Of a stretch of 64,000 nucleotides of DNA, positions 38,526-47,956 are shown in pieces (position 1 is the stretch's first letter; each line of letters opens with the position of its first letter). The translations under genes were made by a program, and so were the position numbers. The notes under the pieces were generated by a model. It saw only the letters and a program-made list of their open reading frames with translations. It did no database searches and was not told where the DNA came from. The stretch is from assembly GCF_008124885.1 (NCBI RefSeq), contig NZ_VNHX01000009.1:99561-163560 (forward strand), read 5' to 3'. The stretch is from Sphingobacterium allocomposti. GTDB lineage: Bacteria > Bacteroidota > Bacteroidia > Sphingobacteriales > Sphingobacteriaceae.

Positions 38526-38967
38526 AAATTAAAAAGTCAAAATTAAAAAAGTATGACGGCTACCAGAGTGGACATTAAGCATCGGGCTTATGATTTCGCA
38601 AAGCAAACCGTTCTTTTCGTTGGGAAACAAGAATATAAGCATATATATCATTCATTAATAGATCAACTGCTAAGAAGCTCAGCTTCTGTTGGAGCAAATC
38701 TTGTAGAAGGTTATGCCGGTTCTTCCAAAAACGACTTTATAAAATTTTACACTATTGCTTTAAAATCCGCCAACGAATCTAAATTTTGGCTCTGCTTGTT
38801 AAGAGACACTATTTGGAAAGAACACGAAGGAACATTAAACAGGTTACTCAACGAAGCAAATGAAATATCTAAGATATTAGCTTCGATTATAATTAAAACA
38901 AAAGAAAACAGTAAAAAAAAGATGCTTAGCCTCTTTTTAATTTTTCTTTTTTAATTTTTAATTTGAA
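38523..38967 (+). mobile_element. Hairpin-flanked S23 element filling the ilvB-ilvN spacer
   Basis: The left arm (38523-38552) starts at the ilvB stop codon; the right arm (38931-38960) ends seven bases before the ilvN ATG. Ungapped, 24 of the 27 outer positions are complementary: 13 pairs, a 3-by-3 internal loop, then 11 pairs. The S23 gene fills the loop exactly: its ATG is the first codon after the left arm, and its last seven residues (LFLIFLF) and stop are encoded by the right arm. The spacer between ilvD and ilvB has the same kind of arms with no gene. Whether it is or was mobile is inference. Confidence 0.6.
38553..38954 (+). CDS. S23 / intervening-sequence four-helix-bundle protein
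   Basis: 133 residues. Clear match to the 23S rRNA intervening-sequence protein family: RAYDFAKQTVLF helix, QLLRSSASVGANLVEGYAGS (39-58, the family core), KFYTIALKSANESKFWLCLL (64-83) and a last helix to about residue 118. Members form four-helix bundles and pentamers; the biochemical role is unknown, although some are encoded in the loop of hairpins inserted in 23S rRNA genes. The C-terminal KKKMLSLFLIFLF tail is odd and comes from the flanking repeat arm. The gene is AT-richer than ilvB and ilvN. It sits in the same direction between them. Confidence 0.92.
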   Translation: MTATRVDIKHRAYDFAKQTVLFVGKQEYKHIYHSLIDQLLRSSASVGANLVEGYAGSSKNDFIKFYTIALKSANESKFWLCLLRDTIWKEHEGTLNRLLNEANEISKILASIIIKTKENSKKKMLSLFLIFLF

Positions 38968-39558
38968 ATGGAAAAACAAGAATATACCATCACGTTATAT
39001 ACAGAGAATTCCATCGGCATGATAGGCCGCATCTCTGGCATATTTTCCAGAAGGAAAATCAATATCGAAAGCCTCAACACCTCGCCTTCGGAGGTGGAAG
39101 GCATACATCGGTTTACGATTCTGATCCATGAGAGCGAGGAAGTCGTCCGGAAGCTTTGCCGCCAGATTGAGAAGCAGGTGGAAGTACTGAAAGCATACTA
39201 CAACACCGATGAAGAGCTGATCTGGCAAGAACAGGCATTGTACAAAGTGCCTACCAATATTATCGCCGAGAAGGCTCCTGTAGAACGTCTTTTACGTGAA
39301 TACGGGGCTTCGGCTGTAGTTATCCGCAACGACTATACCGTGTTCGAAACGGCAGGACACCGGGAAGAAATCGACAAGCTTACTGCCGAGCTAACAAAGT
39401 ACGGGCTTATCGAATTCGTCCGGGGCGCACGCATTGCCATCATCAAAGACAGCGCCGGCTTCCACACCAAATTAAAACAATTTGAGAAAGAAGAGCCTGC
39501 TCCCGAGATTGTGGAAAATGAGTATCTCGATCAACGGGATAACGTATTCACCATGTAA
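38968..39558 (+). CDS. ilvN: Acetolactate synthase, small (regulatory) subunit
   Basis: 196 residues, a full-length bacterial small subunit. The N-terminal ACT domain (about 5-78, ITLYTENSIGMIGRISGIFS) binds the feedback inhibitor, usually valine. The C-terminal domain (about 85-165) includes EFVRGARIAIIKDS. It binds the IlvB dimer and raises its activity. The gene normally follows ilvB directly; here it is 442 bases away because of the S23 element. Confidence 0.97.
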   Translation: MEKQEYTITLYTENSIGMIGRISGIFSRRKINIESLNTSPSEVEGIHRFTILIHESEEVVRKLCRQIEKQVEVLKAYYNTDEELIWQEQALYKVPTNIIAEKAPVERLLREYGASAVVIRNDYTVFETAGHREEIDKLTAELTKYGLIEFVRGARIAIIKDSAGFHTKLKQFEKEEPAPEIVENEYLDQRDNVFTM

Positions 39559-39701
39559 TAATACAGGGCGTCTGGAATGTGCAGGGTGAAGGCCTCCTGT
39601 GAGCCGGTCTCGGCTTTTGGCGGCATCAGCTATCGCAGCCCTGCTGCACAATGATAGCGAAGCGGGATCTTAGATGCCTCGATAGAAAACTAAACATACT
39701 C

Positions 39702-40175
39702 ATGAAGGAAATATTCAACTTTATCATAGATAGTCGAAAAGCCTTCGTCCGCTTGTTGGACGAACTTACTTTAGATGAGCTCAACGCGGTCCCTGAAGGC
39801 TTCAACAACAACATTATCTGGAATTTCGGGCACATCGTCGTCAGTACACAGACGCTTTGCTATGTGCGTACAGGCATCCTACAGGACAAACTTGTTTTCA
39901 AATATGTGGAGGCTTATGAAAAGGGATCCAAACCGTCCTACTACGTTGGCGCGGCTGAAGTTCAGGAATTAAAAGAGCTGGCCCTCTCTTCTATCCAACA
40001 AATAGAAGCGGACTATCTTGATGGAAGATTTAAGACGATACAGCCGTACGCTACGTCTACCTATAATGCACAGTTAACTCAAATTGAAGATGTTATCATC
40101 ACCTCCATCGGTCATGACAATTTACACTTCGGCTATGCACAGGCCCAACGAAGAATGATAAAGAAACAACAATAA
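39702..40175 (+). CDS. DinB-like four-helix metalloprotein
   Basis: 157 residues from the ATG at 39702, which fits better than an in-frame ATG at 39651 whose 17 extra residues look non-coding. The start [20 protein letters not shown], the metal-type histidines in [15 protein letters not shown] and in [15 protein letters not shown], and an all-helical pattern fit the DinB/YfiT superfamily, many of whose members are thiol transferases or unknown. It lies between ilvN and ilvC in the same direction, 38 bases before ilvC. No role in amino acid synthesis is known to me, so it is a passenger or an unrecognised partner. Confidence 0.8.
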   Translation: MKEIFNFIIDSRKAFVRLLDELTLDELNAVPEGFNNNIIWNFGHIVVSTQTLCYVRTGILQDKLVFKYVEAYEKGSKPSYYVGAAEVQELKELALSSIQQIEADYLDGRFKTIQPYATSTYNAQLTQIEDVIITSIGHDNLHFGYAQAQRRMIKKQQ

Positions 40176-40213
40176 TCAACTTAACAGAAAAGACAAAATT
40201 TAATAGTAAAACA

Positions 40214-41695
40214 ATGGCAAATTATTTTAACACATTACCTCTTAGAGAACAATTAAACCAGCTCGGTCAAGCCGAATTTATGGATTCGTCCGAATTTGCA
40301 GACGGCGTCGACGCTTTAAAAGGTAAAAAGATCGTAATTATAGGTGCAGGGGCACAAGGTCTGAACCAAGGTTTAAACCTAAGAGATAGTGGCCTCGACA
40401 TTTCCTATGCCTTACGTAAAGAAGCTATTGAACAAAAAAGAGATTCCTGGAAGAACGCTACGGAGAACAACTTTACAGTAGGAACATACGAGGAGTTAAT
40501 TCCCTCCGCTGATCTGGTAATCAACCTTACACCCGATAAGCAGCACACAGCCGTTGTCAATGCGGTGATGCCGTTGATGAAACAAGGCGCCGCGCTATCA
40601 TACTCTCATGGCTTCAATATCGTGGAAGAAGGTATGCAGATCCGTAAAGACATCACCGTTATCATGGTTGCGCCCAAATGTCCGGGATCTGAAGTCCGGG
40701 CTGAATATCTTAGAGGATTCGGTGTTCCGACCTTAATCGCCGTTCACCCAGAGAACGATCCAGAGGGCAAAGGATGGGCTTATGCGAAAGCCTACTGCGT
40801 CGGAACAGGAGGACATCGGGCAGGTGTATTGAAGTCGTCCTTCGTCGCCGAAGTGAAATCCGACTTGATGGGCGAACAGACTATCCTTTGTGGACTTCTA
40901 CAAACGGGATCAATCCTATCGTTCGATAAGATGATAGAAAAAGGCATCGACCCCGGATATGCTTCTAAATTGGTGCAATATGGTGTGGAGGTTATTACTG
41001 AAGCGCTCAAACATGGAGGCGTCAGCGGCATGATGGACCGCCTATCTAATCCTGCAAAAATCAAAGCTTTCGAAGTGTCCGAAGAACTGAAAGACATCAT
41101 GCGCCCCCTATTCCAGAAACATCAGGACGATATCATGTCCGGCGAGTTCAGTAAAACCATGATGGAAGACTGGGCTAACGGCGACGCCAAGCTTTTGAAA
41201 TGGAGAGCAGAAACCGGAGAAACAGCCTTCGAAAAGACACCTGCCGGCGATGTAAAGATCAGCGAGCAGGAATATTTCGACAACTACCTGCTGATGGTAG
41301 CCTTCATCAGAGCCGGTGTTGAACTTGCATTTGAAACTATGGTTGAAGCGGGCATCAAACCAGAATCCGCTTATTACGAATCGCTTCACGAAACACCGTT
41401 GATAGCGAATACGATCGCCCGTAAGAAGCTGTTCGAGATGAACCGCGTAATCTCCGACACGGCAGAGTACGGCTGTTATTTATTTGATCAGGCCTGCAAG
41501 CCGCTACTGGCCGACTTTATGAAAAAGGTTGACACCGATTTAGTAGGCAAAAATTTCAATGAAGGGAAAGACGGGGCTGTAGACAATATACAGCTGGTAC
41601 AAGTGAACGAAATCCTACGTAACCATCCTGTAGAAGTCGTCGGCGTCAAACTGCGCAAAGCGATGACTGCCATGAAAGCCATAAAGACCGTTTGA
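40214..41695 (+). CDS. ilvC: Ketol-acid reductoisomerase, class II (long form)
   Basis: 493 residues, the long plant/enterobacterial-type class rather than the 330-residue form. It isomerises and reduces acetohydroxy acids with NADPH and magnesium. The Rossmann motif [19 protein letters not shown] is at about 43-61, and the duplicated knotted C-terminal domain is present ([11 protein letters not shown] and [16 protein letters not shown]). The gene starts after a short AT-rich spacer. A strong 9-base-word inverted repeat follows. Confidence 0.98.
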   Translation: MANYFNTLPLREQLNQLGQAEFMDSSEFADGVDALKGKKIVIIGAGAQGLNQGLNLRDSGLDISYALRKEAIEQKRDSWKNATENNFTVGTYEELIPSADLVINLTPDKQHTAVVNAVMPLMKQGAALSYSHGFNIVEEGMQIRKDITVIMVAPKCPGSEVRAEYLRGFGVPTLIAVHPENDPEGKGWAYAKAYCVGTGGHRAGVLKSSFVAEVKSDLMGEQTILCGLLQTGSILSFDKMIEKGIDPGYASKLVQYGVEVITEALKHGGVSGMMDRLSNPAKIKAFEVSEELKDIMRPLFQKHQDDIMSGEFSKTMMEDWANGDAKLLKWRAETGETAFEKTPAGDVKISEQEYFDNYLLMVAFIRAGVELAFETMVEAGIKPESAYYESLHETPLIANTIARKKLFEMNRVISDTAEYGCYLFDQACKPLLADFMKKVDTDLVGKNFNEGKDGAVDNIQLVQVNEILRNHPVEVVGVKLRKAMTAMKAIKTV

Positions 41696-41699
41696 AATA

Positions 41700-41778
41700 G
41701 TTAATAAGGTCAAGGGAGTTAAGAGAGTTAGAGAGGTTATTTTATCTAACTTTCTTAACTTTTTCTAACTTTATCAAC
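41700..41778 (+). repeat. Inverted repeat of 9-base words between ilvC and leuC
   Basis: The left arm (41700-41739) is five tandem 9-base words starting GTTA or GTCA (GTTAATAAG, GTCAAGGGA, GTTAAGAGA, GTTAGAGAG, GTTA). The right arm (41747-41778) is the complementary series of TAAC words, almost free of G. Aligned with one bulge, 28 of 31 positions pair, five of them as G-U. The left arm has one word more than the right, as if by a repeat-unit gain or loss. Only a short purine-rich stretch lies before leuC. Confidence 0.85.
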
Positions 41779-41796
41779 AAAAAGAGAAAGAGAAAA

Positions 41797-43197
41797 ATGG
41801 GAAAGACATTAGTAGAGAAAATTTGGGATGCACATGTGGTGAAGCGTGAAGAAGGCTTCCCCGACATCCTATATATCGATACGCACCTCATTCACGAGGT
41901 AACCTCGCCACAGGCCTTTGATGGCCTTCGCAAAAGGGGCCTGCCGGTCTTTCGGCCGCAGCAGACCGTCGCTACTGCAGATCATAACGTACCAACCCTG
42001 AATCAACACCTCCCCATTCAGGAAGAACTGTCCCGCTATCAGGTGGACATGTTGACAAAAAACACAAAAGAATTCGGCATAGAACTTTACGGCCTAGGCC
42101 ATCCATACCAAGGTATCGTCCACGTAATCGGTCCCGAGCTCGGCATCACGCAGCCCGGCAAGACGATGGTATGCGGCGATAGCCACACGTCGACCCACGG
42201 TGCGTTCGGCGCCATCGCTTTCGGCATAGGCACGTCGCAGGTAGAACAGGTCTTCGCGACCCAGTGCCTGCTGCAGCAAAAGCCTAAGACAATGAAGATC
42301 GAAGTCAATGGCAAACTCGCGAAGGGCGTAGGCGCAAAGGATATTATCTTATACATCATCTCCAAAATATCGGCAGCCGGAGGAACCGGATATTTTGTCG
42401 AATATGCAGGCTCAGCAATACGCTCGCTGAGTATGGAAGGCCGGATGACGATCTGCAACATGAGCATAGAAATGGGCGCACGGGGCGGACTTATCGCGCC
42501 AGATCAGACGACGTTCGACTACGTATACGGCCGTGAATTTGCTCCCAAAGGAGAAGAATGGGATAAGGCACTAGCATACTGGAAAACGTTATATTCTGAT
42601 GAAGACGCCCAGTTTGATGCTGTGCTGGAATATGATGCCGCCGACATACAGCCGATGATTACTTACGGCACAAATCCCGGCATGGGCATTGGCATCACTG
42701 AACCGATCCCCGCGACCACCGCGCAGCCGGAAAGTGAACGTCCCTCCTATGAAAAAGCGCTGAATTACATGGGCTTCCAGGATAGCGAGCCGCTTTTGGG
42801 CAAACCGGTGGATTACGTCTTTATAGGTAGCTGTACAAATTCGCGTATCGAAGATCTACGCGAGGTAGCATCTTTTGTCCAAGGAAAGAAGAAAGCCGAG
42901 GGTGTCGAGGTCTGGATTGTTCCGGGCTCTAAACAAGTGGAAGCTCAAGCGAAAAAAGAAGGCATTGACAAGATCTTCGAAGAAGCAGGCTTTATGCTGC
43001 GCGAGCCGGGCTGCTCTGCCTGCCTCGGAATGAATGAAGACAAAATCCCTGCCGGAAAATATTGTGTCTCCACGTCGAACAGAAACTTCGAGGGACGCCA
43101 AGGGCCTAATGCCCGCACGATGCTTGCTAGTCCGCTGACAGCCGCTGCTGCTGCAGTGACCGGAAGGATCGTGGATGTGAGAGAGTTGTTAAATTAA
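41797..43197 (+). CDS. leuC: 3-isopropylmalate dehydratase, large subunit
   Basis: 466 residues, full length. With LeuD it isomerises 2- to 3-isopropylmalate through a 4Fe-4S cluster; the cluster cysteines are C346 (IGSCTNSR), C406 and C409 (GCSACLGM). The aconitase-type patterns [14 protein letters not shown] (125-138) and RNFEGRQG are intact. The start is preceded by a purine-rich AAAGAGAAAGAGAAAA stretch, the nearest thing to a Shine-Dalgarno site in this cluster. A 149-base hairpin spacer precedes leuD. Confidence 0.98.
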   Translation: MGKTLVEKIWDAHVVKREEGFPDILYIDTHLIHEVTSPQAFDGLRKRGLPVFRPQQTVATADHNVPTLNQHLPIQEELSRYQVDMLTKNTKEFGIELYGLGHPYQGIVHVIGPELGITQPGKTMVCGDSHTSTHGAFGAIAFGIGTSQVEQVFATQCLLQQKPKTMKIEVNGKLAKGVGAKDIILYIISKISAAGGTGYFVEYAGSAIRSLSMEGRMTICNMSIEMGARGGLIAPDQTTFDYVYGREFAPKGEEWDKALAYWKTLYSDEDAQFDAVLEYDAADIQPMITYGTNPGMGIGITEPIPATTAQPESERPSYEKALNYMGFQDSEPLLGKPVDYVFIGSCTNSRIEDLREVASFVQGKKKAEGVEVWIVPGSKQVEAQAKKEGIDKIFEEAGFMLREPGCSACLGMNEDKIPAGKYCVSTSNRNFEGRQGPNARTMLASPLTAAAAAVTGRIVDVRELLN

Positions 43198-43331
43198 AAA
43201 TGATAATAGAGGTGGCCATATTGTATATCGAGCGCTGAGGTTCCAGGCTTTTGAACAGGCATTATTCAAAAGCGGAGAAAGTCTTCGGCAATCAGTATAA
43301 CATCGCAACATTTTTGACTTTTTAATTTAAC
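43188..43331 (+). repeat. Inverted repeat between leuC and leuD, with nested hairpin in its loop
   Basis: The outer arms GTTAAATTAAAAA (43188-43200, overlapping the leuC stop) and TTTTTAATTTAAC (43319-43331) pair perfectly over 13 bases. The loop of 118 bases contains a second hairpin, GCTTTTGAA (43247-43255) with TTCAAAAGC (43265-43273). No reading frame is left in the loop. The layout is like the S23 element but without a gene. Confidence 0.75.
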
Positions 43332-43346
43332 TTTTACTTTGGAAAT

Positions 43347-43931
43347 ATGAAAAAATTTGAAAAATTAACGTCACAGGTGGTTCCGCTGCCTATCGAAAAT
43401 ATAGATACCGATCAGATCATCCCGGCCCGCTTTCTTAAAGCGACGACCCGGGAAGGATTTGGCGACAACCTATTCCGGGACTGGCGCTTTGACAGCAACA
43501 ATCAACCGAAGGCTGATTTTGTGATGAACAATCCGACGTACAGGGGCAAGATCCTCGTTGCAGGTAAAAACTTCGGGTGCGGATCCAGCCGTGAGCATGC
43601 TGCCTGGGCCATACAGGATTATGGCTTTGACGTCGTTATCAGCTCTTTCTTTGCCGATATCTTCAAAGGGAACGCCCTTAACAACGGCGTTTTGCCTATA
43701 CAGGTAACGGATGAGTTTTTGCAGCAGATTTTTAACGTGGTATTTGCTAATCCGCAGGCATCATTAACCGTCGATCTAGAAGCGCAGACGGTGCGGATAG
43801 ACGAGACAGGCGAAAGCTATACCTTCGAAATTAACCCCTACAAAAAATCGTGCCTCATCAACGGCTATGACGATATCGACTTCATCCTTAGTCACAAACA
43901 TTTAATCGAAGAATTCGAAAAGAACAGATAA
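43347..43931 (+). CDS. leuD: 3-isopropylmalate dehydratase, small subunit
   Basis: 194 residues. Swivelling domain partner of LeuC. Patterns: [17 protein letters not shown] (about 16-32), [17 protein letters not shown] (about 70-86) and [13 protein letters not shown]. Its stop TAA shares one base with the ATG of the next gene (TAATG), so the ABC protein gene is translationally coupled to it. Confidence 0.98.
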   Translation: MKKFEKLTSQVVPLPIENIDTDQIIPARFLKATTREGFGDNLFRDWRFDSNNQPKADFVMNNPTYRGKILVAGKNFGCGSSREHAAWAIQDYGFDVVISSFFADIFKGNALNNGVLPIQVTDEFLQQIFNVVFANPQASLTVDLEAQTVRIDETGESYTFEINPYKKSCLINGYDDIDFILSHKHLIEEFEKNR

Positions 43932-45397
43932 TGACAAACCCCGTCGTCCATATCACCAATCTAAATCTGCACTATGCGGGGCAACCCGTATTGCGCGATT
44001 TAGATTGGCGCATATATCCAGGAGAAAACTGGGTAATCGGGGGCAAAAGCGGCTCGGGCAAATCCTCCCTGGCCAAAGCTATCGTTAAGCAGGAAAAAGT
44101 ATCCGGAGATATTCATCTGCGTTTTACGGCCGGACTGACACTCCCACCGGTAGCTTATTATGTAGCAAATTGGTATCAGTTCACCAATCTGGAAGGCGAC
44201 CGGAACTTCTACTACCAGCAACGTTACAACAAGCACCAACAACACGATACGTTAACGGTCTATGCTGATCTCATCCACTTCGGCCAAAAACATCAGCTCG
44301 ATTTCCACGATGCCGAACCCATATTGGAGGCGCTGGGCTTTGATAATTGCCGGGAAACCCAGCTAATAGAATTGTCGAGCGGCGAGCATAAAAAAGTGCA
44401 GTTGGTACAGGCTTTATGGCTTAAGCCACAGATTTTGATTCTGGATGAGCCCTACACGGGATTAGATAGACAATCGCGCCGGCAGCTGAATGTCATCCTG
44501 GACAGATTGGCGGCCGAGGGCGTATCCCTTATCCTGATTACAAACGACAACGACATCCCTGCCTCGATTAACCGGTTTGCGGAAATAGCTGACGGTAAAA
44601 TCAACGTGGTGGCCGACATAGCCGCCATGGCGCAGGACCAGGAACGTCGGCCTAAACCATTTCCATATTTTTTGCAGAAAGCGCCGACGGCTGACAGCGA
44701 TACGATCGCCGAACTACGGGATGTATCTGTCCGCTATGGCGAAAAGACTGTCCTGAAAAACGTAAGCTGGCGTGTCAGAAAAGGTGAAAAGTGGCTGCTA
44801 CAAGGCCCAAATGGCTCGGGAAAATCGACTTTATTAAGCCTATTAAACGGAGATCACCCGCAAGCATATGCCAACGAAATCTGGTTATTCGGGAGAAAGC
44901 GGGGCAGTGGAGAAAGTATCTGGGATATCAAAGAAAAAATAGGCATCATTTCCCCCGAGCTACACTGGTATTTCGACAAGCATGCCACCGTATGGCATGC
45001 CATTGCCTCTGGCTTCTACGATAGCATTGGCTGGTTTCTAAATGTCAAATACGAAGAGAAGAAAAAGATAGAGCAACTATTGGATTTCTTTGACCTACTC
45101 GAGGACAAAGACAAACTTTTACACACATTACCGTTAGGGAAACAGCGTCTGGCATTGCTCGCGCGGACTATCGTAAAAAATCCGCCGCTTCTAATTTTGG
45201 ATGAACCTTGCCAGGGACTAGATCGATCGCAAACGACACATTTCAATGCCGTCGTTGACGAACTTAGCGCCTACGGTAAAACATTAATTTATGTCGGCCA
45301 CTATGAGTCGCAGCTACCGTCTTGCCTGGACCGCCGGCTGGTACTGGAAAAAGGAGAAGTAATTTTAAACGAACGGCATACGTTTTTGACCACTTAA
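43931..45397 (+). CDS. Double ABC ATPase domain protein (ModF-like), inside the leu cluster
   Basis: 488 residues, two ABC ATPase domains and no membrane segment. Domain 1: Walker A GGKSGSGKSSLAKA (about 37-50), signature LSSGEHKKVQL, Walker B ILILDEPYTGLD. Domain 2: Walker A GPNGSGKSTLLSLL (about 290), a degenerate signature LPLGKQRLALLAR, Walker B LLILDEPCQGLD. This resembles ModF/PhrA-type duplicated ATPases, whose function is mostly unknown. No permease or binding protein gene lies near. It is coupled to leuD by a one-base overlap and precedes leuB by about 68 bases, so it is expressed with the leucine genes. A role in leucine synthesis is not established. Confidence 0.9.
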   Translation: MTNPVVHITNLNLHYAGQPVLRDLDWRIYPGENWVIGGKSGSGKSSLAKAIVKQEKVSGDIHLRFTAGLTLPPVAYYVANWYQFTNLEGDRNFYYQQRYNKHQQHDTLTVYADLIHFGQKHQLDFHDAEPILEALGFDNCRETQLIELSSGEHKKVQLVQALWLKPQILILDEPYTGLDRQSRRQLNVILDRLAAEGVSLILITNDNDIPASINRFAEIADGKINVVADIAAMAQDQERRPKPFPYFLQKAPTADSDTIAELRDVSVRYGEKTVLKNVSWRVRKGEKWLLQGPNGSGKSTLLSLLNGDHPQAYANEIWLFGRKRGSGESIWDIKEKIGIISPELHWYFDKHATVWHAIASGFYDSIGWFLNVKYEEKKKIEQLLDFFDLLEDKDKLLHTLPLGKQRLALLARTIVKNPPLLILDEPCQGLDRSQTTHFNAVVDELSAYGKTLIYVGHYESQLPSCLDRRLVLEKGEVILNERHTFLTT

Positions 45398-45465
45398 TTT
45401 GAATAAGAACAAGACAGAAATAGAGGCTTTTGATCCTTTAATTTTGACCTATTAATTTGAAGAAA

Positions 45466-46548
45466 ATGCAAAAAAATATTTTAATTATCCCAGGAGATGG
45501 CATAGGACAGGAAGTAACGACCTGGGGTAAACAGATCTTAGAAACCATCGCGAGGCAATACGGTCACGAATTTAGCTTCGACGAAGCCATAATGGGGCAC
45601 ACGGCTATCGAGGCTACCGGAAATCCGTTGCCTGACGAGACTTTGGAAAAAGCAAAAGCATCCGACGCCATCCTCTTCGGCGCTATCGGTCATGCGAAAT
45701 ACGATAACGATCCTTCGGCGAAAGTAAGACCAGAACAAGGCCTGTTAAAAATACGTAAAGAGCTTGGCCTATATGCCAATCTTAGACCGATTCTGCTGTT
45801 CGATGAGCTATTAGATGCCTCGAGCCTTAAACCAGAGGTGCTACGTGGAACGGATATTTTATTTTTCCGCGAATTGACGGGCGACGTATACTTTGGAGAA
45901 AAAAAACGTAATGAAGATAACACGTTCGCTTCCGACCTCATGAACTACCATCGCTACGAGGTAGAGCGTATCACCCGCAAGGCCTACGAAGCAGCACGCA
46001 ACCGCAGCAAGAAGCTCTGTTCTGTCGATAAAGCAAACGTACTGGAGACATCGCGTTTGTGGAGAGAAGTGGTACAAGAGATCGCTAAAGAGTATGCAGA
46101 TGTCGAAACGGAACACATGTTTATCGACAATGCCGCTATGCAGCTGGTAAAAAATCCGAAAAAGTTCGACGTCGTTCTGACGGCAAACCTATTCGGTGAT
46201 ATCTTAACCGACGAGGCCTCTCAAATTGCCGGATCTATGGGCATGTTGGCTTCTGCATCCATTGGCGACGGTACCGGCTTCTTTGAACCGATACACGGCT
46301 CTGCACACGATATCGCAGGACAGAACAAAGCCAACCCATTAGCATCGATCCTCTCGGCAGCATTGATGCTGGAGATCGCCTTCGGACTCCAGGAAGAAGC
46401 AAAGGCCGTTACCAAAGCTGTCGCGGACACATTGAAGGCCGGGTGGAGAACAGGTGACATCGCCAACGCGACAACATCCGCTGACCGCATCCTGGGAACC
46501 AACGAAATGGGAGCCAAAGTGATAGAAGTATTGGATAAAGCGCAATAA
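45466..46548 (+). CDS. leuB: 3-isopropylmalate dehydrogenase
   Basis: 360 residues from the ATG at 45466; a TTG three codons upstream could be used but is less likely. NAD-dependent oxidation and decarboxylation of 3-isopropylmalate. Conserved patterns: IIPGDGIGQEV (about 6-16), the substrate-binding arginines in KIRKELGLYANLRPI, the metal-binding aspartates in LFGDILTDEASQIAGS, and the coenzyme site HGSAHDIAGQNKANP. The spacer before it is a T-rich series of 7-base words, the right half of the repeat type seen elsewhere in this cluster. Confidence 0.97.
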   Translation: MQKNILIIPGDGIGQEVTTWGKQILETIARQYGHEFSFDEAIMGHTAIEATGNPLPDETLEKAKASDAILFGAIGHAKYDNDPSAKVRPEQGLLKIRKELGLYANLRPILLFDELLDASSLKPEVLRGTDILFFRELTGDVYFGEKKRNEDNTFASDLMNYHRYEVERITRKAYEAARNRSKKLCSVDKANVLETSRLWREVVQEIAKEYADVETEHMFIDNAAMQLVKNPKKFDVVLTANLFGDILTDEASQIAGSMGMLASASIGDGTGFFEPIHGSAHDIAGQNKANPLASILSAALMLEIAFGLQEEAKAVTKAVADTLKAGWRTGDIANATTSADRILGTNEMGAKVIEVLDKAQ

Positions 46549-46630
46549 GATGGAGGTCCTTTATAAAGAACACGCTTTAGATGAGCAATCCATTTTTGCC
46601 TTTTTAATTTTAACTTTTTAAATTTAAGCT

Positions 46631-47788
46631 ATGTTACACGATCCAAATCACCTATATATTTTTGACACGACGCTCCGCGACGGCGAGCAGGTTCCCGGCT
46701 GTCAATTAACTACTCCTGAAAAAATTGAGATCGCGAAAGACTTAGAACGTCTGGGTGTAGATATTATAGAAGCTGGCTTCCCCGTGTCAAGCCCCGGCGA
46801 TTTCCAATCGGTGGTCGAGCTGTCGAAGGCGGTAGACAACGTAATTATATGCGCGCTGACACGAGCAAACAAAAACGATATCGACGTAGCGGCAGACGCC
46901 TTAAAATACGCGAAGCGCCCCCGTATCCATACCGGAATCGGCTCTTCCGACATGCACATAAAGTATAAATTTAACTCTACCCGCGAAGAAATTCTAGAAC
47001 GTGCCGTAGCGGCCGTTAAACATGCCAAATCGTATGTTGAGGATGTCGAATTCTATGCAGAAGATGCCGGCAGAGCTGATTTGCCCTATTTAGCGCAGAT
47101 GATTGAGGCCGTAATAGCAGCTGGGGCCACAGTTGTCAACATACCGGATACAAACGGATATTGCCTGCCGGATCAGTATGGAGCCAAAATAAAGTATCTA
47201 AAGGATCATGTCAGTAACATTGACCAGGCAATCATTTCCGCCCATTGCCATAATGACCTCGGACTGGCCACGGCCAATTCCATTGCAGCTGTACAGAACG
47301 GCGCCAGACAGGTGGAATGTACAATAAATGGCATCGGAGAACGCGCTGGCAACACCTCATTGGAAGAAGTAGCTATGATCCTCAAAGTTCACCAACAACA
47401 GTTCCCGGGGCTGACTTCGACTATCAATAGCAAGATGTTCACTGCGATTTCACAAAAAGTAAGCTCCATGATGCGCATGCCTGTCCAGCCGAATAAGGCC
47501 ATCGTCGGGAAGAACGCCTTTGCACACAGTTCGGGGATCCATCAAGATGGCTTCTTAAAGCACCGCGAAAATTACGAGATCATCCGTCCCGAGGACGTCG
47601 GCTTAAGTGAAGCAGATATCATCTTGACTGCCCGCTCCGGCCGCCATGCCTTAAAGCACCATCTGGAACGCCTAGGTTATCAACTGGATAAAGACCAGCT
47701 TGCAGTAACCTATGAAAAGTTTCTAGTACTGGCCGACGCCAAAAAGGACCTTTGCGACGACGACTTGAGATCATTAATGCAATCTTGA
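46631..47788 (+). CDS. leuA: 2-isopropylmalate synthase, short form without regulatory domain
   Basis: 385 residues. The DRE-TIM catalytic domain is complete: [14 protein letters not shown] (about 11-24), the zinc site [15 protein letters not shown], and [15 protein letters not shown]. It then ends after a short helical region; the C-terminal domain that binds leucine in longer relatives (about 500 residues or more) is missing. The neighbours leuB, leuC and leuD make it the leucine enzyme rather than a homocitrate or citramalate synthase. Feedback control by leucine must work in another way, or be absent. A T-rich 7-base-word stretch lies directly before its ATG. Confidence 0.93.
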   Translation: MLHDPNHLYIFDTTLRDGEQVPGCQLTTPEKIEIAKDLERLGVDIIEAGFPVSSPGDFQSVVELSKAVDNVIICALTRANKNDIDVAADALKYAKRPRIHTGIGSSDMHIKYKFNSTREEILERAVAAVKHAKSYVEDVEFYAEDAGRADLPYLAQMIEAVIAAGATVVNIPDTNGYCLPDQYGAKIKYLKDHVSNIDQAIISAHCHNDLGLATANSIAAVQNGARQVECTINGIGERAGNTSLEEVAMILKVHQQQFPGLTSTINSKMFTAISQKVSSMMRMPVQPNKAIVGKNAFAHSSGIHQDGFLKHRENYEIIRPEDVGLSEADIILTARSGRHALKHHLERLGYQLDKDQLAVTYEKFLVLADAKKDLCDDDLRSLMQS

Positions 47789-47830
47789 TATTTGCGCTAT
47801 GACGACCGTTAAGCCGTAGAACATACCGCA

Positions 47831-47877
47831 GAGAAAGCTTCTGATTTTCGCTACAAGCGATCCCCAGAAGCTTTCTC
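47831..47877 (+). repeat. Strong stem-loop between leuA and ilvA
   Basis: Perfect 13-base arms GAGAAAGCTTCTG (47831-47843) and CAGAAGCTTTCTC (47865-47877), with a small TCGC/GCGA hairpin in the loop. No T run follows directly, and ilvA starts 79 bases later after a T-rich stretch. It may be a partial terminator or an RNA processing site. Confidence 0.8.
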
Positions 47878-47956
47878 CTCCCATACGCATTACCGGCTTC
47901 CCTTCATTGTCTTTCGATGAACGCAACCCGGTTTTTACTTTTGAATTTGACTAGAA

